DNA from: JAQGMJ01 sp036498945
GTDB lineage: Bacteria > Pseudomonadota > Gammaproteobacteria > Burkholderiales > JAEUOS01
NCBI GenBank assembly: GCA_036498945.1
Contig: DASYEQ010000070.1
Coordinates: 9,230-73,229 of the forward strand
DNA: 64,000 nucleotides
Reading direction: 5' to 3'
Shown here piece after piece: positions 26,865 through 35,467 of this stretch. The number at the start of each line of letters is the position of its first letter. Within the stretch, counting starts at the first letter, position 1. A program made the position numbers and the translations under genes. The notes beneath the pieces are model-generated. The model worked only from the letters and a program-made list of their open reading frames with translations, made no database searches and was not told where the DNA came from.

Positions 26865-27236
26865 TTACTCGCGGGCGGCGTGCCAGGCGCCGTTGAGGAA
26901 ACCGTCCCCCACCTTGTCGCCGGGCTTCTGGTCCTTGACGAAGTAATACAGCGGCTTGCCGTTGTAGGCGTACTGCTTCTTGCCGTCGTCGCGGGTGATG
27001 ATGGTGTAGCCGCCGTAGGGCTTGGCCGAAGCGGCAGCGATCAGCGGCGGCCAGTTGGCCGCGCAGGGGCCGTTGCACACCGATTTGCCGCTGCTGGCGG
27101 TATCTTTGTCGAAGGTGTACAGGGTCATGCCGGTGGCGCCGGTCAGCGCGCCGCCTTGCATCTTCGCCGGTGCGCCGGCACAGGCGGCCAGCGCCAGGGT
27201 AGCCGCGGCAACGGCGGCGATATACAGCTTGTTCAT
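26865..27236 (-). CDS. Secreted-repeat lipoprotein (Lipoprotein_15 family), paralogue
   Basis: A 123-residue lipoprotein. ATG at 27236 gives a signal peptide with lipobox ALAAC (Cys19) and a GGGAGAGA ribosome site upstream. The mature repeat MTLYTFDKDTASSGKS, CNGPCAANWPPL and PLYYFVKDQKPGDKVGDG is nearly the same as in the neighbour downstream, so the pair arose by tandem duplication. One copy is a lipoprotein while the other has an ordinary signal peptide. Probably co-transcribed with the sigma/anti-sigma genes. Confidence 0.8.
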   Translation of the reverse strand: MNKLYIAAVAAATLALAACAGAPAKMQGGALTGATGMTLYTFDKDTASSGKSVCNGPCAANWPPLIAAASAKPYGGYTIITRDDGKKQYAYNGKPLYYFVKDQKPGDKVGDGFLNGAWHAARE

Positions 27237-27341
27237 GCAGTCTCTCCCGTTTGAGTTTGATTTAGGCGGATCGCCTGCATGGTGAACACGGCGGCGGCGT
27301 GAATATTCCGCCGCCGCCGTCACGAAACGGCTATAGGCCGC

Positions 27342-27806
27342 TTATTTCGGGTGTTTCTTGTAGTCGACCACCGCCACCTGGAGCATCTTGTACTCCTTGC
27401 AATCCAGGCCGCAGATCTTTTCCAGTTTCGCCAGTTGCTGCTCGGCCAGCGCGACGTTGCCGCGATTCAGGTAGGCCTGGCCCAGGTATTCGTTGGCGCC
27501 CTTGTGGTTCGGGTTGATCGCCAGCGCCGAGGTGTAATACTTGATGCCCTCGTCCCAGTTGCCGCTGTTGCGGTAGGCGTAGCCCAGGTAGCTATGGATG
27601 TCGGCATTGCCCTTGTCTTCCGCCAGGGCCTTTTGCAGGTGGGCGATGGCGCCCTTCCAGTCCTTCTTGTCGATCGCCGTGCGGCCCTGCTCGAATTCGC
27701 TGGCGGTGTACTGCTTCGGGCTGGAGTCGAAGCTGCCGCCGGCGGCAAACGCGCCGGAATAAAACAGCGTAGCGGCCAGTAAGACAGTGATTTTGGTCTT
27801 GCGCAT
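27342..27806 (-). CDS. Small exported TPR protein
   Basis: A 154-residue protein. ATG at 27806 leads to a signal peptide (MRKTKITVLLAATLFYSGAFAA). Three tetratricopeptide repeats follow, for example AIAHLQKALAEDKGNADIHSYLGYAYRNSG and YYTSALAINPNHKGANEYLGQAYLN. Cys pair in KICGLDCKEY near the C-terminus may form a disulfide. TPR proteins mediate protein contacts; here probably periplasmic. It ends 105 nt before the secreted-repeat lipoprotein on the same strand and may belong to that group. Confidence 0.75.
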   Translation of the reverse strand: MRKTKITVLLAATLFYSGAFAAGGSFDSSPKQYTASEFEQGRTAIDKKDWKGAIAHLQKALAEDKGNADIHSYLGYAYRNSGNWDEGIKYYTSALAINPNHKGANEYLGQAYLNRGNVALAEQQLAKLEKICGLDCKEYKMLQVAVVDYKKHPK

Positions 27807-27935
27807 GGTGATTCTCCCGGTGATGGACAACGCCAGTGTATACGCCCCCTCCACTTGCCCGGATGCGCGCAACCGACCGGCGGCGTTCCGCTACACTGGG
27901 CGCCAATCCCCACATTTCACCCACGGAGACAAAAC

Positions 27936-28658
27936 GTGTTCGCAGACGTGTTCAAGGGCAGGGTCGTGCTGATTTCAGGCGGCACCAGCGGCATCGGTTT
28001 CGGCATCGCGCGCGCCTTTCACGCCGCCGGCGCCAGGGTGACGGTGACGGGGCTGACCGAGCCCGAACTGGCCGACGCCAAGGCCGCCGGCATCGCCGCC
28101 TTCACCCTCGATGTGGCTGATCTCGAAGCCTGCAAGAAACTGATGGCGACCTTCACCCAGCTGGACGTGCTGGTGAACTGCGCCGGCATGATCCGCCGCG
28201 CCAATGCGGAGCACGACCCCGAGCAGTTCGCCCAGGTGATCGACGTCAACCTCAACGGCACCCAGCGCCTGTGCGCCCTGGCGCGCCCGCTGCTGGCGAA
28301 AAGCCGTGGCAGCATCGTCAACACCGCCTCCATGCGCAGCTTCACCGGCGCCGCCGTCACCCCCGCCTACGCCGCCAGCAAGGGCGCGGTGATGCAGCTC
28401 ACCAAGTCGCTGGCGATCGCCTATGCGGACGAAGGCATCCGCGTCAACGCGATTGCCCCCGGCTGGGTGAAGACGCCGCTGACCAAACCCCTGCGCGAGA
28501 ACCCGGAACTCAACCAGGCGGTGATCGACCGCACGCCGATGAAGCGCTGGGCCGATCCGGAGGATATGGCCGGGCCGGTGATGTTCCTCTGCTCGCCCGC
28601 TGCCGCTTTTGTCACCGGCGTGATCCTGCCGGTGGATGGCGGCTACATCGTGATGTAA
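27936..28658 (+). CDS. SDR-family oxidoreductase
   Basis: Short-chain dehydrogenase/reductase of 240 residues. GTG at 27936 is preferred (a CGGAGAC lies 10 nt upstream, and the Rossmann motif SGGTSGIGFG follows at the usual place) over an in-frame ATG at 27855, which adds an atypical tail. Catalytic features are NCAGM, Ser in NTASM and YAASKG. It ends GGYIVM as many SDRs do. It is convergent with the ROK kinase gene; the substrate is unknown. It shares only family-level similarity with the SDR at 12.6 kb. Confidence 0.82.
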   Translation: MFADVFKGRVVLISGGTSGIGFGIARAFHAAGARVTVTGLTEPELADAKAAGIAAFTLDVADLEACKKLMATFTQLDVLVNCAGMIRRANAEHDPEQFAQVIDVNLNGTQRLCALARPLLAKSRGSIVNTASMRSFTGAAVTPAYAASKGAVMQLTKSLAIAYADEGIRVNAIAPGWVKTPLTKPLRENPELNQAVIDRTPMKRWADPEDMAGPVMFLCSPAAAFVTGVILPVDGGYIVM

Positions 28659-28664
28659 CCCGGC

Positions 28665-28692
28665 TAGTGTCCTGCCCCAGGATAGGACACTA
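28665..28692. terminator. Bidirectional hairpin between convergent SDR and ROK genes
   Basis: A perfect 9-bp inverted repeat (TAGTGTCCT / AGGACACTA) around a 10-nt loop lies 6 nt after the SDR stop and includes the stop codon of the ROK gene on the other strand. Position between convergent genes suggests a shared terminator, though no clear T tract follows on either strand. Confidence 0.5.
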
Positions 28693-29586
28693 AATGCCGA
28701 CCAGGGCGGCGCCGATCACTCCGGCGGAGTCGCCCAGTTCATTGCGCACGATAGGCGTGGTCAGCTCATCACTGAACACCCGCTCGCGTACCTGTGCGAC
28801 GCCTTCAGTGTAAAGCTCATCGATATTCGACAGGCCGCCGCCCAGCACGATCACATCCGGGTCGAGCACGGCGATGAGATTGGCCGTGGCCTGGCCGAAG
28901 CGGGCGTAGAACTCCGCCATTGCCGCTACGCAACGCACCTCGCCCGCGCGCGCCCTCTCATGAATCTGCGTCGCGCTCAGTGCCTCGCCATGCCGCGACT
29001 GGAATGCCTTCTCCAGCCCGCCACCGGAAATGAAAGTCTCGACGCAGCCGCGCGCGCCGCAATAGCAGGGCGGCCCGGCAGGGTCGATCACCATGTGGCC
29101 CCACTCGCCGGCAATCGCCTGCGGCCCGGTGCGCACCATGCCATTGAGCACGATGCCGCCGCCGCAACCGGTGCCCATGATCACGCCGAACACGCAATCG
29201 TAGCCGCGCCCGGCGCCGCGCAGCGCTTCGGCCAGGGCGAAGCAGTTGGCGTCGTTCTCGATGCGCACGGCGCGCAGCAGCGCCGCCTCGATCATGGTCT
29301 TGAGCGGCTGGCCGTTCAGGCACACGGTGTTGGAATTCTTCAGCAGGCCAGTGCGGGCGGAGAGCGCCCCCGGCGTGCCGATGCCCATCGTATGCGCCGC
29401 GTCGTCTACTGCGTACACCAGCCCGGCGTAGAGATTGGTGATGCGTGCGACGATGTGCGCAGGCCCACCCTCGGCCTCGGTGGCGATGCGCCGGCGCTCG
29501 ACCACCTGCCCGGCACCGTCGAGTGCCACGCCTTCGATCTTGGTGCCGCCCAGGTCGATGCCGATGCGAAACGGGGGATGGCTCAT
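28690..29586 (-). CDS. ROK-family sugar kinase
   Basis: A 298-residue cytoplasmic sugar kinase of the ROK family (glucokinase/fructokinase/N-acetylhexosamine kinases). The phosphate loop is IGIDLGGTKIEG at the N-terminus. The catalytic Asp lies in RIENDANCFALAEA. The zinc-binding ROK motif CYCGARGCVETFISG is intact. No DNA-binding N-terminal extension, so an enzyme rather than a repressor. The MFS transporter gene lies just upstream on the same strand (26-nt gap), and the two may act on the same sugar. Substrate uncertain. Confidence 0.85.
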   Translation of the reverse strand: MSHPPFRIGIDLGGTKIEGVALDGAGQVVERRRIATEAEGGPAHIVARITNLYAGLVYAVDDAAHTMGIGTPGALSARTGLLKNSNTVCLNGQPLKTMIEAALLRAVRIENDANCFALAEALRGAGRGYDCVFGVIMGTGCGGGIVLNGMVRTGPQAIAGEWGHMVIDPAGPPCYCGARGCVETFISGGGLEKAFQSRHGEALSATQIHERARAGEVRCVAAMAEFYARFGQATANLIAVLDPDVIVLGGGLSNIDELYTEGVAQVRERVFSDELTTPIVRNELGDSAGVIGAALVGI

Positions 29587-29612
29587 CGCCTAAGGGTGCT
29601 CGCGCCTGCGGT

Positions 29613-30818
29613 TCATCCTTGCATGATGCCCTGTTTCGCGCCGCGCCGGTCCAGGCGATAAAGGGCCAGCGCAACCACCAGCCCCGCCGCCGCCGCGACC
29701 GTCCCGACCAGGAACACGCTGCCATACCCAGCACGGTCCGCGAGCAAGCCGGCCACCGGGCCGGTCAGTCCATAGGCAATGTCCTGGAACGCCGTGAAGC
29801 CACCCATCGCCGTGCCGCGCAAATGCGGCTCGACCAGGCGCACCACTTCGCGCCCCATCGCCGGAAAGGTCATCGAGCAGCCCAGCCCGGTAAGGAAGGC
29901 GCCGGCGAGCGCCTGCGCGGGATCGGCGGCGCTCCAGATCAGCGCCTGGCCCACGACTTCCACCGCGAGCGAGCCAATCGCCACCCGCAGCCCGCCGATG
30001 CGGTCCGGCAGATGGCCGAACAGCACGCGCACCAGCACGAAGCCGGTGCCGAACGCAGTGAGGCCGAGCCCCGCATGACTCCAGTGCCGGCTGAGGAAAT
30101 CGAGCGCGAAAAAGGCGCCGATGGCGGCAAAGCCGATGCCTTGCAGGCACACGATGGCTCCGTGCCAGCGGATCTTGCCGATCACCGCCAGGTACAAGGG
30201 GCGCTGCGCTGCCGGGCGCGGGGTGACGCCGGCGATGCGCCAGACCACGAGCAGGCCGAGGCAGGGCAGCAGGGCGCTTGTGCCCATCGCGCCGGCGAAA
30301 CCGAAATGCGCGAACAGCCCCAGGCCCAGCGGTCCACCGAGAGCGAGTGAGCCATACATCGCCGCGCCGATCAGCGCCAGCACCTGCCCCGTTCGCGCCG
30401 GGTCGACCAGCCCAATCCCCCAGGCGACGATGCCCACCGTCACCAGGCTCTCGCCCAAACCCACCAGCAGCCGGCCCACCAGCAGGATGGCGAATGCGAT
30501 CCACGGTGAGGGCAGGGGCAGGCCCGCGGCCAGCGAGACCAGCGCGCCTGCGACGTAAAGCACCAGCCCGCGTCCCACCGAAATCTTCGCGCCGAGACGG
30601 TCGGACAAACCGCCGGCATAGCCGCGGCTGACGATGGTGGCGAGAAAGACGGCGCCCACCGCCAAGCCCGCCCACACGTTGCTCAAAGCCAGGCGGGCGG
30701 TGACGAATACCGGCACGACCGGCAGCGCGATGCCCACGCACAGGTAGGCGACGAAAAGAACAGCGGTCAACAGCCAAAGGCGGCCCTGTGCCGGGTCGCG
30801 TGTCGTCTGGAAAGCCAT
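29613..30818 (-). CDS. MFS transporter
   Basis: A 401-residue inner-membrane protein with about twelve hydrophobic helices and the MFS loop motif GGLSDRLGAK between helices 2 and 3. A second, weaker copy (GHLPDRIGG) marks the second half. It resembles drug- or sugar-type major facilitators. It is upstream of and probably co-transcribed with the ROK kinase. The gene-free region beyond its start must hold its promoter. Substrate cannot be assigned. Confidence 0.82.
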   Translation of the reverse strand: MAFQTTRDPAQGRLWLLTAVLFVAYLCVGIALPVVPVFVTARLALSNVWAGLAVGAVFLATIVSRGYAGGLSDRLGAKISVGRGLVLYVAGALVSLAAGLPLPSPWIAFAILLVGRLLVGLGESLVTVGIVAWGIGLVDPARTGQVLALIGAAMYGSLALGGPLGLGLFAHFGFAGAMGTSALLPCLGLLVVWRIAGVTPRPAAQRPLYLAVIGKIRWHGAIVCLQGIGFAAIGAFFALDFLSRHWSHAGLGLTAFGTGFVLVRVLFGHLPDRIGGLRVAIGSLAVEVVGQALIWSAADPAQALAGAFLTGLGCSMTFPAMGREVVRLVEPHLRGTAMGGFTAFQDIAYGLTGPVAGLLADRAGYGSVFLVGTVAAAAGLVVALALYRLDRRGAKQGIMQG

Positions 30819-31543
30819 GTGTTACTCCAAGCTGTTCCCCGATCGGTGCGCGCACGGGAATAGACGCACCACGACCGACCAGGGATCGTTAGTGCGTTGC
30901 TTGACGTAAACGCTTACGGCCAGTGCGACTGACGACCTTTCCGCGCGCTGCGCTGGGGCGGTGCATCGTCCGATGCCATCGAAGATGGCGGGCCCGGCGG
31001 AAGGCCGAATGATACGGGATTGCGGCGTCCGCTGTCGAGATGGAAAGCGCATCGCGCGTCGCTGCCGCCCTCACATTTGCCGCGCAATTCCTGTATCTTT
31101 GGTAACAGCGAATCTGCTGCGTGCCGTGGCGTTCGTCCGCTTATGCTCACCATGAATGCGCGCGTTTGCCCCGGCAGGAATTGGCTGTCACCAGCGTGTC
31201 ATGGGCGGCTCAAGCCACGTGACAAGCCCGGCGTGTGGTCACCACAAACGTGGTAGCCGCTGCCCAAAATTCGCGAAATTTCTCAGGGTTTATCAGGGTG
31301 CGGGAATCGCTTTCCGAAAAACCCCCGTTGTTTTCCGTGGTTTTCACGGCGAGGGTGTTCCGATACCACGTTTGTGGTGACCCCGGGCCGATGCCGCGCC
31401 CGCCCAATCCTTGACGCGGGTGGGGGCATTGGGGTTTTTGCGCCGCCGCTGCGTGTAAGATTTTCGGCCCCTCCTCCTCGCCATGCTTCCGCCGTCATGG
31501 AGCGGGCGAAAATCCCTTAACGCGACTTCATCCAAAGACTGCA
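30819..31543. other. Gene-free region with divergent promoters and an inverted repeat
   Basis: About 725 nt between the MFS gene (minus) and yghU (plus). Short open frames exist but none has a family match or a convincing start. The stretch 31256-31363 is less GC-rich than the surrounding DNA. A perfect 19-bp inverted repeat spans 31237-31382 (listed separately). Promoters for both flanking genes must lie here, but I cannot place them with confidence. Confidence 0.6.
31237..31382. repeat. Perfect 19-bp inverted repeat bounding a 146-bp unit
   Basis: GGTCACCACAAACGTGGTA at 31237-31255 is repeated in exact reverse complement at 31364-31382, with 108 nt between. The left arm also begins within an odd palindrome GTGGTCACCAC. 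It could be the ends of a small non-autonomous mobile element (MITE-like), a paired operator, or a long hairpin. No target-site duplication is evident in the bases just outside the arms. Confidence 0.6.
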
Positions 31544-32419
31544 ATGACCGACTCGACCAACTACACTCCGCCGAAAGTCTGGACCTGGACCCCGGGCAAC
31601 GGCGGCAAATTCGCCAACATCAACCGCCCGGTATCGGGCTCCACGCACGAGAAGGAACTGCCGGTCGGCCGCCACCCGCTGCAGCTCTATTCGCAAGGCA
31701 CGCCGAACGGCGTCAAGGCCACCGTGATGCTGGAAGAACTGCTGGCGCGCGGCCACAAGGGCGCGGAATACGACGCCTGGCTGATCAACATCGGTGAAGG
31801 CGACCAGTTCGGCAGCGGCTTCGTCGGCATCAACCCGAACTCGAAGATTCCGGCGCTGCTGGATCGTTCCGGCCCCAAGCCGATCCGCGTGTTCGAATCC
31901 GCCGCGATTCTCATGCACCTGGCCGAGAAGTTTGGCGAGTTCCTGCCGAAGGAAGCGGCGCCGCGCGCCGAATGCCTCTCCTGGCTGTTCTGGCAAATGG
32001 GCAGCGCGCCCTACGTCGGCGGCGGCTTCGGCCACTTCTACGCCTACGCGCCGGCGAAGTTTCAATACGCCATCGACCGCTTCACCATGGAAACCAAGCG
32101 CCAGCTCGACGTGCTGGACAAGCGCCTGGCTGAAAGCGAATACATCGCCGGCGACAGCTTCACCATCGCCGACATCGCCATCTGGCCCTGGTACGGCGGC
32201 CTGGCGCAACACGACCAGTACGGCGCCAGCGAATTCCTCCAGGTGCAGGAATACAAGCACCTGCAGCGCTGGACCACCCTGATCGGCAACCGCCCCGCGG
32301 TGAAGCGTGGCCGCATGGTCAACCGCACCCGCGGCGAGCCTTCGGGCCAGTTGCGCGAGCGTCACGACGCCAGCGACTTCGACACCAGGACAGAGGACAA
32401 GCTCGCCGCGGCGAAATAA
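31544..32419 (+). CDS. yghU: Glutathione-dependent disulfide-bond oxidoreductase, YghU-type GST
   Basis: A 291-residue glutathione transferase-fold protein closely similar to E. coli YghU along its whole length. Shared stretches include KVWTW near residue 12, ANINRPVSGSTHEKELPVG, GTPNGVKATVMLEELLA, NPNSKIPALLD, FGHFYAYAP and the C-terminal RHDASDF. YghU binds two glutathiones and reduces disulfides or organic hydroperoxides. Cytoplasmic. It stands alone after the gene-free region and is followed closely by an AlkB-like gene on the same strand. Confidence 0.93.
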   Translation: MTDSTNYTPPKVWTWTPGNGGKFANINRPVSGSTHEKELPVGRHPLQLYSQGTPNGVKATVMLEELLARGHKGAEYDAWLINIGEGDQFGSGFVGINPNSKIPALLDRSGPKPIRVFESAAILMHLAEKFGEFLPKEAAPRAECLSWLFWQMGSAPYVGGGFGHFYAYAPAKFQYAIDRFTMETKRQLDVLDKRLAESEYIAGDSFTIADIAIWPWYGGLAQHDQYGASEFLQVQEYKHLQRWTTLIGNRPAVKRGRMVNRTRGEPSGQLRERHDASDFDTRTEDKLAAAK

Positions 32420-32434
32420 GCCGCCGCAAGGGCG

Positions 32435-33112
32435 ATGGCGGTGGACGGGCTTGTGCTTGAACCAGGGAGCACAAGCCCCGATCTATCGTTCGTTATGCCC
32501 CTCGCCTCCAAACTCCCGCACCTGCTTTCAAGCGATACGCCGGATTTGTTTGGAGAGCCTGAACTGCCGGAGGGCTTTCGCTATACCCCGAATGTCCTCT
32601 CGGCCGCCGAAGAACGGGCGCTGGTGCGCCGCTTCGAAACGCTGCCGGTGAAGCCGTACGAATTCCATGGCTACCCGGCAAACCGGCGCATCTTCACCTT
32701 CGGGGCAAATTACCTGATTGCCGGCCAGGAAGCACGCGAAGAGGCCGGCATTCCGGATTACCTGCAGCCGCTGACAGAGATCGCCGGCGCCATCAGCGGC
32801 CAGCCGGCCGGCGCGTTCGAGCAGGTGATGGTGACCGAATATGCACCCGGCGCCGGCATCGGCTGGCACCGCGACCGGCCGCAGTATGAGGACGTGGTCG
32901 GCATCTCGTTTCTCGCGCCTTGCGCATTCCGCTTCCGGCGGGCGCTCGGCGCCGGCTGGGAACGGCGCGCCGCGGTGGTCGAGCCGCGCTCGGTCTACCT
33001 GCTGCACGGCGCGGCGCGCGAGGTCTGGCAGCACAGCATCACGCCGATGGAGGTGTGGCGCTATTCGGTGACGCTGCGGACGTTTCGTCCGGGCAAGGCG
33101 GCGAAACGCTAA
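32435..33112 (+). CDS. AlkB-like 2-oxoglutarate/Fe(II) dioxygenase
   Basis: Predicted to demethylate alkylated nucleic acids (or proteins) using 2-oxoglutarate and iron. About 225 residues from ATG 32435; ATG 32495, twenty codons later, is an equally possible start since neither has a strong ribosome site. The iron ligands are visible as His145-x-Asp147 in GWHRDRP and His200 in WQHSITP, and the 2-oxoglutarate-binding Arg is in RYSVTLRTFR. The N-terminal part (LPEGFRYTPNVLSAAEE) is that of compact AlkB homologues. It is 15 nt after yghU and probably co-transcribed. Confidence 0.85.
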   Translation: MAVDGLVLEPGSTSPDLSFVMPLASKLPHLLSSDTPDLFGEPELPEGFRYTPNVLSAAEERALVRRFETLPVKPYEFHGYPANRRIFTFGANYLIAGQEAREEAGIPDYLQPLTEIAGAISGQPAGAFEQVMVTEYAPGAGIGWHRDRPQYEDVVGISFLAPCAFRFRRALGAGWERRAAVVEPRSVYLLHGAAREVWQHSITPMEVWRYSVTLRTFRPGKAAKR

Positions 33113-33220
33113 CCGCCCTGGGCGTCGCGAGGCGGCTTTTCTGCCAAAATTGCGGTAACAAGACCCGGGCGAGGGTGGTTTCGCCTTGGGTTTTCACGTA
33201 AATACAACCAGGACTATCGA

Positions 33221-34231
33221 GTGTCTCCCGAAGCAGCAAGCCCCTGGCGCTTTTGCGTCGCCCCGATGATGGACTGGACCGACCGGCATTGCCGCGTGTT
33301 CCATCGCCTCATCAGCCGCCACGCGCGCCTGTACACCGAGATGGTCACCACCGGTGCGCTGCTGCATGGGGACGTGCCGCGCCACCTGGATTTCGACGCC
33401 GTCGAGCATCCCGTGGCCCTGCAACTGGGCGGCAGCGAGCCGGAAGACCTGGCGCATTGCGCGCGCCTGGCCGAGAAGTGGGGCTACGACGAGGTCAATC
33501 TCAATTGCGGCTGCCCCTCCGAGCGGGTGCAGCGCGGCGCCTTCGGCGCCTGCCTGATGGCCGAGCCGGAACTGGTGCGCGATTGCGTCAAGGCGATGGC
33601 CGATGCGGTATCGATTCCGGTCACCGTCAAGCACCGCATCGGCATCGACAAGACCGACCACTACGATTTCGTGCGCGACTTCGTCGGCACCGTGGCGCAA
33701 GGCGGGGCGCGCGTGTTCATCATGCATGCGCGCGCGGCCTGGCTCAAGGGCTTGAGCCCGAAAGAGAATCGTGAGATTCCGCCGCTGCGCTACGAATACG
33801 CGCAGCGCCTGAAGCAGGACTTTCCGGATTTCACCATCGTGGTCAACGGCGGCATCAACACCCACATCGGCGTGGAGGCGCAGCTGGCATCCGCCGACGG
33901 CGTGATGATCGGGCGCCAGGCCTATCACGACCCCTACTGGATGGCGCAGGCCGATGCGCGCTGGTTCGACGATCATCACGAGCCGCGTTCGCGCGCCGAG
34001 ATCGCGCAGGCGATGCGCGATTACGCCGCGCGCGTGCTTGCCGATGCGCAGGGCGCGCATCCGCCGCACCTGCGCAACATTGTTCGTCACATCCTGGGCC
34101 TGTACCAGGGCATGCCGGGCGCGCGCGCCTGGCGCCGCATGCTGTCGGATGCGCCGCTGCTGGCCGCCAACGACCCTGACCTGATCCTGCGCGCCGCCGC
34201 GCTCACCGCGCCCGCGCGCCTGGCCGCCTGA
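33221..34231 (+). CDS. dusA: tRNA-dihydrouridine(20/20a) synthase DusA
   Basis: FMN enzyme that reduces uridine 20/20a in the tRNA D-loop with NADPH. It has 336 residues starting at GTG. Typical family motifs are FCVAPMMDWTDRHCRVF at the N-terminus, LQLGGSEPEDL, the active-site cysteine in NLNCGCPSERVQ, GAFGACLM, VKHRIGID and VVNGGI. The DusA-specific CGCPS with RVQRGAFGACLM distinguishes it from DusB/DusC. It ends 13 nt before pncB. No regulatory feature recognised. Confidence 0.92.
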   Translation: MSPEAASPWRFCVAPMMDWTDRHCRVFHRLISRHARLYTEMVTTGALLHGDVPRHLDFDAVEHPVALQLGGSEPEDLAHCARLAEKWGYDEVNLNCGCPSERVQRGAFGACLMAEPELVRDCVKAMADAVSIPVTVKHRIGIDKTDHYDFVRDFVGTVAQGGARVFIMHARAAWLKGLSPKENREIPPLRYEYAQRLKQDFPDFTIVVNGGINTHIGVEAQLASADGVMIGRQAYHDPYWMAQADARWFDDHHEPRSRAEIAQAMRDYAARVLADAQGAHPPHLRNIVRHILGLYQGMPGARAWRRMLSDAPLLAANDPDLILRAAALTAPARLAA

Positions 34232-34244
34232 AAGCGCGCTGCCC

Positions 34245-35435
34245 ATGCTGATCGAATCCCTGCTCGACACCGACCTGTACAAGTTCACCATGATGCAGGT
34301 GGTGCTGCATCAATTCCCCGCCGCGCAGGTGGAATACCGCTTCAAGTGCCGCAACCCCGGCGTCGCGCTGGCGCCGTTCGCCGATGAAATCCGCGACGAG
34401 ATCCAGGCGCTGAGCAGCCTGCGCTTCGCCGAGCCGGAGTTGCGCTACCTGCGAGGCTTACGCTTCATCAAGAGCGATTTCGTCGATTTCCTCGGCCTGT
34501 TCTACATCAACCGCAAGCACGTCGAGGTGACCCCGCAGCCCAATGGCGAAATCGAGATTCGCGTCCAGGGCCCGTGGCTGCACACCATCCTGTACGAGAT
34601 CCCGGTTCTGTCGATCGTCAACGAGGTCTACTTCCGCAACACCCAGCCGAAGCCCGATTACGAGGAGGGCCGGAAACGCCTGGATGCCAAGATCGCCCTG
34701 GTCGCCGGCAATCCCGACCTTGAGGGCATGCGCATCGCCGATTACGGCACGCGGCGGCGCTTTTCCCGCACCTGGCAGGAAGAAGTGCTGCTCAGGCTGC
34801 GCGAGGGCCTGGGCGCCAATTTCGCCGGCACCTCCAACGTCTATTACGCCTACAAGCACGGCATGACGCCCCTGGGCACCATGGCGCACGAGTATCTCCA
34901 GGCCTGCCAGGCATTGGGAGCGCGCCTGCGCGATTCGCAGATCTATGCCTTCGAGAAATGGGCGGCGGAATACCGTGGCGACCTCGGCATTGCGCTGGCC
35001 GACGTCTACGGCATGAACGCGTTCCTGAACGACTTCGACATGTACTTCTGCAAGCTGTTCGACGGCGCGCGCCACGATTCCGGCGACCCGTTCCAGTGGG
35101 GCGAGCGCCTGATCGAGCACTACCGCAATCATCGCGTCGACCCGCGCACCAAGGTGCTGGTGTTTTCCGACAGCCTTAACGTGCCGCTGGCGATCCAGCT
35201 CTATGAGCGTTTCCGCGGCCGTTGCGTCACGGCGTTCGGCATCGGCACCAATCTGACCAACGACCTCGGCTACACCCCGCTCAACATCGTGATGAAAATG
35301 ATCCGCTGCAACGGCCAGCCGGTGGCCAAGCTGTCGGATACGCCGTCGAAAAACATGTGCGAGGACGAACGTTATCTGGCGTATTTGCGCCAGGTGTTCG
35401 GCATTCCGCAGCCGGCCGAGGCTTCCCGGGCCTAA
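34245..35435 (+). CDS. pncB: Nicotinate phosphoribosyltransferase
   Basis: Converts nicotinate, PRPP and ATP to nicotinate mononucleotide in NAD salvage; cytoplasmic. It has 396 residues, the usual length of proteobacterial PncB. Motifs include LLDTDLYKFTMMQ at the N-terminus, YGTRRRFS, GTSNVYYAYKHGMTPLGTMAHE (containing the phosphorylated-His region), and HDSGDPFQWGERLI. It lies just after dusA on the same strand. Although nicotinate is a possible theme of the 8-25 kb cluster, this gene is 9 kb away and looks like housekeeping salvage. Confidence 0.94.
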   Translation: MLIESLLDTDLYKFTMMQVVLHQFPAAQVEYRFKCRNPGVALAPFADEIRDEIQALSSLRFAEPELRYLRGLRFIKSDFVDFLGLFYINRKHVEVTPQPNGEIEIRVQGPWLHTILYEIPVLSIVNEVYFRNTQPKPDYEEGRKRLDAKIALVAGNPDLEGMRIADYGTRRRFSRTWQEEVLLRLREGLGANFAGTSNVYYAYKHGMTPLGTMAHEYLQACQALGARLRDSQIYAFEKWAAEYRGDLGIALADVYGMNAFLNDFDMYFCKLFDGARHDSGDPFQWGERLIEHYRNHRVDPRTKVLVFSDSLNVPLAIQLYERFRGRCVTAFGIGTNLTNDLGYTPLNIVMKMIRCNGQPVAKLSDTPSKNMCEDERYLAYLRQVFGIPQPAEASRA

Positions 35436-35467
35436 AATCCGCCATCGACCTCATCCAGGAGAACCGC

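Noticed and set aside
31256..31530. Short open frames inside the gene-free region
   Set aside because: No family resemblance, no good ribosome sites, and they overlap the inverted repeat.
34245..35435. pncB as part of a nicotinate catabolic system with the Hnr-like gene
   Set aside because: It is about 9 kb from the cluster, beside dusA, and looks like normal NAD salvage; no operon link.
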